Shown: positions 1-5,018 of the stretch, in pieces
Layout: every line of letters starts with the position of its first letter
Position numbering within the stretch: position 1 is the stretch's first letter
From: JAFGBZ01 sp043817715
Lineage (GTDB): Archaea; Iainarchaeota; Iainarchaeia; Iainarchaeales; JAFGBZ01
NCBI GenBank assembly: GCA_043817715.1
Contig: JBDRGO010000002.1
Location: forward strand, 1 to 14,259
DNA length: 14,259 nt
Direction: 5' to 3'
Position numbers and translations under genes: made by a program
Notes under the pieces: generated by a model
What the model saw: the letters and a program-made list of their open reading frames with translations, nothing else
Databases searched by the model: none
Told to the model about the DNA's origin: nothing

Positions 1-98
1 GGCAGGGAAACACCTGATCTCATTCCGAACTCAGAAGTTAAGCCTGTACGCGATTGATTTGGCACTGATATCTTATCGGAGCCTGTCAGACGCTGCTA
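1..98 (+). rRNA. rrf: 5S ribosomal RNA, 3' part (5' end outside window)
   Basis: The first 46 bases carry the conserved 5S core, including the stretch CATTCCGAACTCAGAAGTTA (21-40). The expected folds are visible. CTGA (14-17) pairs with TCAG (31-34) as helix III. GGC-A-CTGATA (61-70) pairs with TATCGG-A-GCC (74-83) around a three-base loop as the long helix IV. CGCTGCT (91-97) would be the 3' strand of helix I, whose 5' partner lies before the window. The exact 3' end is uncertain by a few bases. Whether it sits in an rRNA operon or stands alone cannot be seen; a protein gene follows on the opposite strand. Confidence 0.9.
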
Positions 99-110
99 AT
101 CATCTTTTTA
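99..110 (+). terminator. T-run terminator after 5S rRNA
   Basis: The predicted 5S end is followed by AATCATC and five T residues (105-109). Archaeal RNA polymerase stops at T-runs like this without needing a hairpin. The following 111-267 stretch is AT-rich and holds no gene or RNA that I can recognise. Confidence 0.55.
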
Positions 111-267
111 CGAACATACAATTAATCATTGTTAATTAGCCGATTTAAGGCATTTTATTTTTTCCATTAACAAGTTCATTGTTTTACTGAAAATGTTTTC
201 TTTAGATTTTGATATTTTTCATATTAACGCGTTTTAGTGGCAATGCATTATTTGCTGGTGCCGATTT

Positions 268-678
268 TTAGCTTTTTCTTAGAACTATTAAACTTTGGGT
301 TGATTCTACCCCCCTTGTATTGCGTACTTTTTCTATGAATTCATTGTATTCTTCTGGTGATGGCAATGATGCAAGCAAAACAATGTCCCATTGACCGCTG
401 ACTTCAAAGACCTTCCAGCTGCCTCTGATTTTATTCAGTTTAGCAACTACTTTTGGAGTGTATTCTTCCGCAGCAGTTTTTAATAATGCAATAGCCATGA
501 ATTGGTTGCGCAAGGAAACATCGGCAGAAAAGCCAGTTATGATTCCTTCCTTAGTAAGGCGCTTTAATTGGTTTCTGATAGTTCCTTCAGAAACACCCAG
601 TTTCTTTGCGAGCTGTGTATTGGATGCCCTGGCATTCTTCATCAGAACCTGCAAAAGCCGTTCACTTAATGCATTCAT
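268..678 (-). CDS. Lrp/AsnC-family transcriptional regulator
   Basis: This is a small DNA-binding regulator of the feast/famine (Lrp/AsnC) family, which usually senses amino acids and forms dimers to octamers. An N-terminal winged helix-turn-helix covers about residues 3-50 (NTQLAKKLGVSEGTIRNQLK is the typical recognition region). A C-terminal ligand-binding alpha/beta (RAM-type) domain follows, including WKVFEVSGQWDIVLLASL. At 136 residues it is slightly shorter than typical members (about 140-160). I chose ATG at 678 rather than the in-frame TTG at 684: a TATA-like box (701-709) lies about 27 bases before 678, so the TTG would sit upstream of the predicted transcript start. It is divergent from argG across about 115 bases, so autoregulation and control of argG-asnA are plausible but inferred. 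Confidence 0.9.
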   Translation of the reverse strand: MNALSERLLQVLMKNARASNTQLAKKLGVSEGTIRNQLKRLTKEGIITGFSADVSLRNQFMAIALLKTAAEEYTPKVVAKLNKIRGSWKVFEVSGQWDIVLLASLPSPEEYNEFIEKVRNTRGVESTQSLIVLRKS

Positions 679-692
679 ATGCAATTTTTCTT

Positions 693-715
693 CGTAACAT
701 TATAAAAAGTTTACG
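693..715 (-). promoter_or_regulatory. lrp promoter: TATA-like box inside an inverted repeat
   Basis: On the minus strand CTTTTTATA (709-701) is centred about 27 bases upstream of the lrp ATG (678), the normal archaeal TATA spacing for a leaderless transcript. The box is bracketed by CGTAAC (693-698) and GTTTACG (709-715), an imperfect inverted repeat, with a further TTTTACG just beyond. A regulator bound there would block TBP/TFB, which fits autoregulation by the Lrp protein. The operator role is inferred. Confidence 0.5.
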
Positions 716-750
716 TTTTACGCATTTTTTTTAAAAAAAACTACGAAATG

Positions 751-789
751 TTTAAAATGATTAGGAATTAGCATTATTGAGTTTGGTGA
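751..789 (+). promoter_or_regulatory. argG promoter and ribosome binding site
   Basis: TTTAAAA (751-757) is a TATA-like box that would place transcription start near 780. GGTGA (785-789) lies four bases before the argG ATG and matches the archaeal 16S 3' end, so this gene probably has a very short leader with a Shine-Dalgarno site. A perfect T8A8 palindrome (725-740) lies between the lrp and argG boxes. Confidence 0.5.
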
Positions 790-793
790 AAGC

Positions 794-2065
794 ATGGCTT
801 CTGAATTAGTTGAAAAAATACATCCAAGAGAACAATACGACAATTTAAAAAAAATAGTTTTGGCATATTCCGGCGGATTGGATACATCGGTATTGGTAAA
901 ATTATTGCCTGAAATAACCGGCGCAAGCATTATTACTGTAACTGTTGATGTTGGCCAAAGCGAGTATGATGATCAGCAACTTGAGGAAACTAAAAACAAA
1001 GCGCTTGCACTCGGGGCTGAAAAAGCAATAGTAATTGACGCAAAAAAAGAATTTGCAGAAGAATATGTTTCAAAGGCAGTTCAAGCTAATTGCCTTTATC
1101 AAGGAGCTTATCCTTGCTCGACCGCATTATCAAGACCGCTTATTGCAAAACATTTGGTTGAAATCGCTGTCAAGGAAGGGGCTGATGCGGTGGCTCATGG
1201 GTGCACTGGAAAAGGCAATGATCAAATTAGGTTAGAGCTTGCAGTAAACGCGCTTAATCCAGACATTAAAGTCTTGGCACCAATACGTGATTTCGAACTT
1301 ACAAGGAATGAAGAAATTATTTACGCCGCACAGGAAAAAATTCCTCTGCCAAATAAATCAAAATATTCGGTTGACGCCAATTTATGGGGCCGCGCATGCG
1401 AATGTAGTGAAATTGAACTGATGGACAGAGAAGTGCCTGAAGACGCATTTTGCTTGGTGTCATTACCGCATAAAACTCCTGACTCTTCATTGATTATAAG
1501 AATTTTTTTTGAAAAGGGGATTCCAATTAAGGCAAGCTCCGACAAAGAAAACGCAACTGGTTTCCTAAATGCGGTAATGCTATTGAACCGCCTTGGAGGA
1601 ATGCATGGCATTGGAATAATTGACCATATGGAGGACAGGATTATTGGACTGAAAACAAGGGAATTTTATGAGTGTCCTGCGGCTACCATTCTGTTGAGTG
1701 CCCATAAAGATTTAGAGAAAACCGTTCTTACGAGAGAGGAAAACGAATTCAAGCCTTTGATTGACAAGGCTTTTGCTGAATGCGTGTATAAAGGCACTTG
1801 GTTTTCTCCTTTGATGACAGAGCTCGGTGCGTTTTTACAAAAAAGCCAGATTCGCGTGACAGGGTGGGTTGAAACAAGATTATACAAAGGAAGTTGCAGA
1901 ATAGTAGCACGGAATTCGCCTTTTGCGCTATATGATTTAAATTTGGCTACTTACAATAACGGCAGTTCTTTCAATCAATTACATGCAGAAGGATTCGTGA
2001 AACTTTTTGGATTAGAGCATGCAATTGCAAGCAAAGTAGTAGAGAAAGCAAACAAATTCAATTGA
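794..2065 (+). CDS. argG: Argininosuccinate synthase
   Basis: It joins citrulline and aspartate, using ATP (to AMP and pyrophosphate), to form argininosuccinate in arginine biosynthesis; the enzyme is cytosolic. The N-type ATP pyrophosphatase loop AYSGGLDTS is at residues 24-32. The family blocks STALSRPLIAKHLVEIA, HGCTGKGNDQIR and YSVDANLWGRACE follow, and the C-terminal helix region YNNGSSFNQLHAEGFVKLFG closes the protein. At 423 residues it is slightly longer than the usual 395-410, owing mainly to about 17 extra N-terminal residues before the ATP loop. The start is supported by GGTGA four bases upstream. It is divergent from an Lrp regulator and 33 bases upstream of an asparagine synthetase gene, probably co-transcribed, making an aspartate-use unit. 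The next pathway enzyme, argininosuccinate lyase, is not in the window. Confidence 0.95.
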   Translation: MASELVEKIHPREQYDNLKKIVLAYSGGLDTSVLVKLLPEITGASIITVTVDVGQSEYDDQQLEETKNKALALGAEKAIVIDAKKEFAEEYVSKAVQANCLYQGAYPCSTALSRPLIAKHLVEIAVKEGADAVAHGCTGKGNDQIRLELAVNALNPDIKVLAPIRDFELTRNEEIIYAAQEKIPLPNKSKYSVDANLWGRACECSEIELMDREVPEDAFCLVSLPHKTPDSSLIIRIFFEKGIPIKASSDKENATGFLNAVMLLNRLGGMHGIGIIDHMEDRIIGLKTREFYECPAATILLSAHKDLEKTVLTREENEFKPLIDKAFAECVYKGTWFSPLMTELGAFLQKSQIRVTGWVETRLYKGSCRIVARNSPFALYDLNLATYNNGSSFNQLHAEGFVKLFGLEHAIASKVVEKANKFN

Positions 2066-2098
2066 AGGCATTAAATTGCCGGCAAAGTGATTTAATAT

Positions 2099-2968
2099 AT
2101 GATAAAAAAAGTAATGCAAAAGATAATGTCAAGAAAAATGGCTGCAATATTAAGTGTGCAAAGCACGGCTTTATGGGCAATAAATGATTTCATGAACAGA
2201 AATGAAGTTGTTCAGCTCTTGCCAGTAGCCCTTAAAACCAGTGAATCGCCTAATGACGCTGTATTAGAATATAATGGTCAAAAACTGTCATTCGCAAAAG
2301 ATATGCTTCTACATAAACGCATAATGATTTGTTCGCCTTACTTGAAGGGCGTTTACGCGATAACCCCTTGTGTTAGATTTGAGCAATCAAATGATGAAAG
2401 GCATTTGCTTGAATTCTCCCAGGTTGCAGTGGAATTAAGGAACATTAGTTTAGAGCAATTCATGCGGTTTACTGAAAATCTTTTTTGCCATGTAATAAGA
2501 GAAATTAAAAGAAAAAATGCTTTAGAACTTGAGGAACTGCAGCGAAAACTACGTGAACCAAAAAAACCATTCAAGGAAATACCGTTTGATTTAGCAAAAA
2601 AACTCGGCACAGATTTCAGAGAAAAACTTTCTGAAAAAGAAAAACAACCATTTTGGGTGACAAACATTGAATGTGGGTTTCATGACCGAAAAGACTGCGA
2701 TTTAATTTATCCTGAAAAATTCGGCGAAGCCCTTTCAGGCGGAGAACGCAATTACAAATACGCATCGCTGTTTGGCAAAGCACGCAAATCAAAACAACCA
2801 ATTCAAACAGTTCAGCCATATTTAAAGTTAGCAAAAGCCAATCAACTTGCGCCAAGCACGGGCGGCGGGATAGGTCTAGAAAGATTCCTATGTTATTTAA
2901 CCGGAACAAAAAATATAACCGAAGTTTCGCCATTCGCCAAAAATCCAGGAAAACCTGTGCTACTCTAA
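2099..2968 (+). CDS. Archaeal asparagine synthetase (AspRS-derived, AS-AR type)
   Basis: This is a class II aminoacyl-tRNA-synthetase catalytic core without an N-terminal anticodon-binding domain. The architecture matches the archaeal asparagine synthetase described from Pyrococcus abyssi, which makes asparagine from aspartate, ATP and ammonia. Visible motifs: LHKRIM near residue 71, motif 2 RFEQ...RHLLEFSQ (93-108), PFWVTNIE with DRKDCDLIYPEKFGEALSGGER (184-217), and motif 3 GGGIGLERFLCYLTG (255-269), ending in VSPFAKNPGKP. Its 289 residues match the family length (about 290), whereas AspRS and AsnRS exceed 420. GTGA (2087-2090) lies eight bases before the chosen ATG; three further in-frame ATGs occur by residue 14, so the exact start is uncertain. 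It probably shares a transcript with argG. A tRNA-charging role is unlikely without an anticodon domain. Confidence 0.85.
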   Translation: MIKKVMQKIMSRKMAAILSVQSTALWAINDFMNRNEVVQLLPVALKTSESPNDAVLEYNGQKLSFAKDMLLHKRIMICSPYLKGVYAITPCVRFEQSNDERHLLEFSQVAVELRNISLEQFMRFTENLFCHVIREIKRKNALELEELQRKLREPKKPFKEIPFDLAKKLGTDFREKLSEKEKQPFWVTNIECGFHDRKDCDLIYPEKFGEALSGGERNYKYASLFGKARKSKQPIQTVQPYLKLAKANQLAPSTGGGIGLERFLCYLTGTKNITEVSPFAKNPGKPVLL

Positions 2969-2990
2969 ATGCGTTTTCTTGAATTGAATT

Positions 2991-3033
2991 GTTAGGCACT
3001 TGATTTATTTTTTGTCCTGGTGCCTAACTTTAT
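2991..3033. repeat. Hairpin repeat, copy 1 (between asparagine synthetase and fic)
   Basis: A perfect 9-base inverted repeat, GTTAGGCAC (2991-2999) and GTGCCTAAC (3020-3028), encloses a 20-base T-rich loop and is followed by TTTAT. It lies between two convergent genes, so it could help end transcription. However, a closely related hairpin (4176-4219) lies upstream of vapB where no converging genes end, which argues for a different or additional role. Confidence 0.7.
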
Positions 3034-3071
3034 TCTTGAGAATTTGCCTGAAAAGTAATTGTAGACAATAA

Positions 3072-4049
3072 TCATATTCTTTTGTTTTTTATTTGTTTGA
3101 TAAATGCTTTATAGCAAAATTTAATGAAATGCTTTTCATTACTTGATTCAACAGATTCAATTAATGCTTTGAAATAATCTGAAGTGTCTTTTGAAATATT
3201 CAATAAAGGATAATCTGCATCCTGCAATATTTTATTGAACAATAACCTGCATATTCTTTTGTTTCCATCCTTAAATGGATGAATTAAGTAAATTTTTAAG
3301 TGAACTAATGCCGCCAATTCTAAAGGATGAATATCTTTGTTATCGTCAAGCCAGAGAAAGAACTTCTTATATTGAGATTTAACTTTTTGCGGTGACGGAG
3401 GCCTATATTTTATTTCCTCGCTTTGAAAAGTCACAGGATTAAATCTGGCGATAATTCTTTGATCATCTCTTATTTGCCCCTGGCGTTTATCTTCAAACGA
3501 AGTCATTATTATTCCATGCAATCTTAAAACATCTTTTTCATTTAATTTAATTTTTGGAAGAAAATTAAGTCCATTAATCATTGCACTAGAAATAATTACC
3601 TTTTTATCAAAAGTGAATTCCCCTTTCTTTTTTTGAAGAATTTTATAAGCAGTCTGAACATCGGAAAAATCAACATCCACCCCTTCTGTCCTTAAAGTAG
3701 TGTAAACAAAATTTAAAACAGTTTTTTTATTGAATTCCGTTTTTTTCTTTTTACTTAATTTATTGAATCTTTCCAAAAAATTATCTTTAATTCTTTCAGA
3801 TTCACTTAATTCTTTACTTGAAAGAAAAGAAAACTTATATTTGCTCAGTCTTTTATCATAAAGTGAACCCAGTACTTTTTTTGTTTTTTCTTTTAATTCT
3901 TTTTCCTTCTTTTTCAATTCTTTCTCTGAAGGCTTTTCTCTTCCCAAAGAAATAGAAACCTTTTTCCACTTATTTTTTCCAATACGAATATTTTTATCCA
4001 AATAATAATAAGTCTTTCCGCTAATCTTTCTCTCAACTAAATTAGACAT
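3072..4049 (-). CDS. Fic-domain protein (predicted AMP-transferase, class II-like)
   Basis: Fic enzymes usually move AMP from ATP onto a hydroxyl side chain of a target protein. The catalytic motif HPFKDGNKRICR is complete at residues 257-268. An inhibitory-helix motif of the (S/T)xxxE(G/N) form, TLRTEG (118-123), lies about 135 residues before it, as in self-inhibited class II Fic proteins. The flap region GQIRDDQRIIARF and the helix HPLELAALVHLKIYLIHPF are typical. The N-terminus (SGKTYYYLDKNIRIGKNKWKK) looks like a small beta-rich domain and is followed by a lysine/glutamate-rich helix; I do not know its role. There is no C-terminal helix-turn-helix. I chose ATG 4049 (325 residues) over the GTG at 4064 because a TATA-like box lies about 25 bases upstream of 4049, and that GTG lies inside a palindromic operator. 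The target is unknown. It is more AT-rich than argG, and repeats flank it. Confidence 0.88.
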   Translation of the reverse strand: MSNLVERKISGKTYYYLDKNIRIGKNKWKKVSISLGREKPSEKELKKKEKELKEKTKKVLGSLYDKRLSKYKFSFLSSKELSESERIKDNFLERFNKLSKKKKTEFNKKTVLNFVYTTLRTEGVDVDFSDVQTAYKILQKKKGEFTFDKKVIISSAMINGLNFLPKIKLNEKDVLRLHGIIMTSFEDKRQGQIRDDQRIIARFNPVTFQSEEIKYRPPSPQKVKSQYKKFFLWLDDNKDIHPLELAALVHLKIYLIHPFKDGNKRICRLLFNKILQDADYPLLNISKDTSDYFKALIESVESSNEKHFIKFCYKAFIKQIKNKRI

Positions 4050-4054
4050 AATAA

Positions 4055-4091
4055 TTAACACCACCTAAATATTTAAAAAGAGTGGTGTTAA
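4055..4091 (-). promoter_or_regulatory. fic promoter with palindromic operator around the TATA box
   Basis: TTAACACCAC (4055-4064) and GTGGTGTTAA (4082-4091) are perfect 10-base inverted arms. Between them, on the minus strand, lies TTTAAATA (4077-4070), centred about 25 bases upstream of the fic ATG (4049). A dimeric repressor on these arms would cover both sides of the TATA box, leaving no room for TBP/TFB. The arms and box are seen directly; repression is inferred. Confidence 0.65.
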
Positions 4092-4119
4092 ATTATAACC
4101 ACTAATAAAAAAAATGTGT

Positions 4120-4130
4120 GTGGTGTTAAA
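4120..4130. promoter_or_regulatory. Third copy of the fic operator half-site
   Basis: GTGGTGTTAAA at 4120-4130 exactly repeats 4082-4092 in the same orientation, 38 bases away. It lies further upstream of fic, toward the vapBC side, and may be an auxiliary binding site for the same regulator. Confidence 0.5.
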
Positions 4131-4146
4131 AACGATTGAACTAAAA

Positions 4147-4176
4147 CGCCGCTAATCTTTTTTTTCTGATTTTCAG
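4147..4176. repeat. Direct repeat flanking vapBC, left copy
   Basis: CGCCGCTAATC (4147-4157) is followed by a T-run containing TTTTCTG and then ATTTT. It matches the copy just after vapC (4979-4989, CGCTGCTAATC, then AC-TTTTCTG-TTTTT) with one mismatch in the 11-base core, and also the 3' end of the 5S gene (91-101). It is not at the end of any plus-strand gene, so a plain terminator role does not explain it. Confidence 0.5.
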
Positions 4177-4219
4177 TTAGACGTATTTTTTTGAGTTTTT
4201 ATGTTACGCCTAACTTTAT
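4176..4219. repeat. Hairpin repeat, copy 2 (between fic and vapB)
   Basis: GTTAGACGTA (4176-4185) and TACGCCTAAC (4205-4214) form a 10-base inverted repeat with one mismatch around a 19-base T-rich loop, followed by TTTAT. The outer arms and the downstream 12 bases GCCTAACTTTAT are shared with the hairpin at 2991-3033, while the inner arm bases differ but still pair. The two copies have almost the same span (38 and 39 bases) and orientation, and lie on either side of fic. Confidence 0.65.
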
Positions 4220-4302
4220 ACTCCGCATTCATTTCACCATTCGATTTATACTCCACAAAAAGATATATTTATATATTTATAACATACTTATATACTTATA
4301 TG
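4215..4302 (+). promoter_or_regulatory. vapBC promoter region with short direct repeats
   Basis: TTTATACTCC occurs twice (4215-4224 and 4245-4254), 30 bases apart. Closer to the gene, ACTTATAT is repeated head to tail (4286-4293 and 4294-4301) and contains the most likely TATA-like box, TTATATA (4288-4294), about 20 bases before the vapB ATG. Ribbon-helix-helix antitoxins often bind tandem short sites over their own promoter, so the ACTTATAT pair is the best operator candidate. The operator role is inferred. Confidence 0.4.
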
Positions 4303-4310
4303 TGATTTTT

Positions 4311-4550
4311 ATGGGTACTTTAACAATTGGTTTGGAAGACAGCGATGAAATGAAGCTTAGGGCAATGGCTCAGGAAAAATACTTTGGAAAAAAGGGTTCG
4401 CTTTCAAAAATAATAAGTGAAGGACTGCAAAAACTTGAAGAAGAATCAAAAAGAGAAAGAGCAGTACAAAACTTGATTACTAAAATGGAGCAAGGAAAAG
4501 AAATGGGAAAAATTCAGATAAAACACAGAAGTGAATTATATGATCGATGA
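4311..4550 (+). CDS. vapB: VapB-like antitoxin (ribbon-helix-helix type)
   Basis: This small protein of 79 residues is predicted to bind and neutralise the PIN-domain toxin encoded next to it and to repress their shared promoter. The N-terminus (GTLTIGLED, residues 2-10) forms the expected beta strand. It is followed by helix-rich MKLRAMAQEKYFGKKGSLSKIISEGLQKLEEE, typical of the CopG/ribbon-helix-helix fold, and a charged C-terminal tail (about 50-79) that would contact the toxin. I chose ATG 4311 and not the open frame back to 4191, whose extra 40 residues are Ile/Tyr-rich low-complexity sequence read from the promoter region. GTGAT (4302-4306) is a weak ribosome site four bases before the ATG; a leaderless transcript is also possible. 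Its end overlaps the toxin start by 11 bases. Confidence 0.8.
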   Translation: MGTLTIGLEDSDEMKLRAMAQEKYFGKKGSLSKIISEGLQKLEEESKRERAVQNLITKMEQGKEMGKIQIKHRSELYDR

Positions 4551-4974
4551 AGGATTAATTGATTCAAACATTTTGGTTTATGCTTTTGACAAAAGCGAAA
4601 AGCAAAAGCATGAAAAGGCAAAAAAATTCTTAACTGAAGCATTAAGAAACAAAACAGGAATTTTAAGCATTCAAAATTTAGCAGAATTCCATTATACAAT
4701 AACCAAAAAAGCAAAGAGACCGGTTTCAAAAGAATTTTCACAGGAAACAATCAAAGAACTAACAAATAGTTTATGGATTCTAAAATATACTGAAAGCACT
4801 TTAATTAATTCAATTAATCTTGAAAACCTTTACAAAATACATTTCTGGGATGCATTAATTGCAGCCACAATGCAGGAAAACAACATAAAAACAATTTACA
4901 CAGAAAATACCAAAGACTTCAAAAAAATTCCAGGGATTAAAACAATAAACCCAATACAACAAGGATTAACTTGA
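4540..4974 (+). CDS. vapC: VapC-like PIN-domain toxin (ribonuclease)
   Basis: PIN-domain toxins are Mg2+-dependent RNases that cut tRNA or rRNA when freed from the antitoxin. The four acidic positions are in place: D8 (LIDSN), E49 (NLAEF), D104 (FWDALIAA) and D126 (TENTKDF). The 144-residue length is normal for the family (about 130-145). I chose ATG 4540; GTG 4531 is in frame, but GTGA (4531-4534) fits better as a ribosome site five bases before the ATG. The gene overlaps the antitoxin stop by 11 bases, which suggests translational coupling. The TGA stop is directly followed by a copy of the CGCTGCTAATC repeat and then T-runs. The catalytic set looks intact, so activity is likely; the RNA target cannot be read from sequence. 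Confidence 0.85.
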   Translation: MIDEGLIDSNILVYAFDKSEKQKHEKAKKFLTEALRNKTGILSIQNLAEFHYTITKKAKRPVSKEFSQETIKELTNSLWILKYTESTLINSINLENLYKIHFWDALIAATMQENNIKTIYTENTKDFKKIPGIKTINPIQQGLT

Positions 4975-4978
4975 AGGG

Positions 4979-5006
4979 CGCTGCTAATCACTTTTCTGTT
5001 TTTAAT
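4979..5006. repeat. Direct repeat flanking vapBC, right copy
   Basis: CGCTGCTAATC (4979-4989) begins four bases after the vapC stop and is followed by AC, TTTTCTG and TTTTT. The 11-base core is identical to the 3' end of the 5S rRNA gene (91-101), and the longer pattern matches the copy at 4147, 832 bases upstream. Confidence 0.55.
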
Positions 5007-5018
5007 TCACTCTTTTTT
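4991..5018 (+). terminator. T-run terminator after vapC
   Basis: Successive T-runs (TTTT, TTTTT and an eight-T run ending near 5019) follow vapC on the plus strand, as expected for archaeal termination. They overlap the right copy of the vapBC-flanking repeat and abut the convergent methyltransferase gene. Confidence 0.5.

Noticed and set aside
239..262. GGCA...TGCC inverted repeat downstream of lrp
   Set aside because: It has only four paired bases around a 16-base loop, which is expected by chance, and no T-run on the minus strand.
111..267. Possible tRNA or small RNA downstream of the 5S gene
   Set aside because: No acceptor or T-arm pattern (GGTTCRA) on either strand, and no convincing C/D box pair; only AT-rich spacer is visible.
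794..930. Minus-strand 70-residue open frame at 718-930 overlapping the argG start
   Set aside because: It overlaps the conserved argG ATP-loop coding sequence and the promoter, has no recognisable domain, and is best read as a shadow frame.
2067..2080. Terminator hairpin GGCA-TTAAAT-TGCC between argG and the asparagine synthetase gene
   Set aside because: The stem is only four base pairs and no T-run follows; the gap is 33 bases, which fits co-transcription better.
2991..3028. Integron attC-like site, because of the GTTAGGC and GCCTAAC arms
   Set aside because: In attC sites the outer ends read RYYYAAC on the left and GTTRRRY on the right. Here the order is reversed on both strands, and there is no integron integrase or inner L-box structure.
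3567..3590. Degenerate Fic inhibitory motif SAMING, suggesting a deregulated enzyme
   Set aside because: A proper (S/T)xxxE(G/N) motif, TLRTEG, lies further upstream (residues 118-123) at the usual position, so the SAMING stretch is simply a neighbouring helix.
4215..4254. Start of a CRISPR array (TTTATACTCC twice with a 20-base spacer)
   Set aside because: There are only two 10-base copies, no third repeat, and no cas genes; the repeat is too short.
4191..4310. N-terminal extension of the VapB frame to a TTG at 4191
   Set aside because: The extra residues are Ile/Tyr/Phe-rich translation of the AT-rich promoter region and overlap the hairpin; the family fold begins at ATG 4311.
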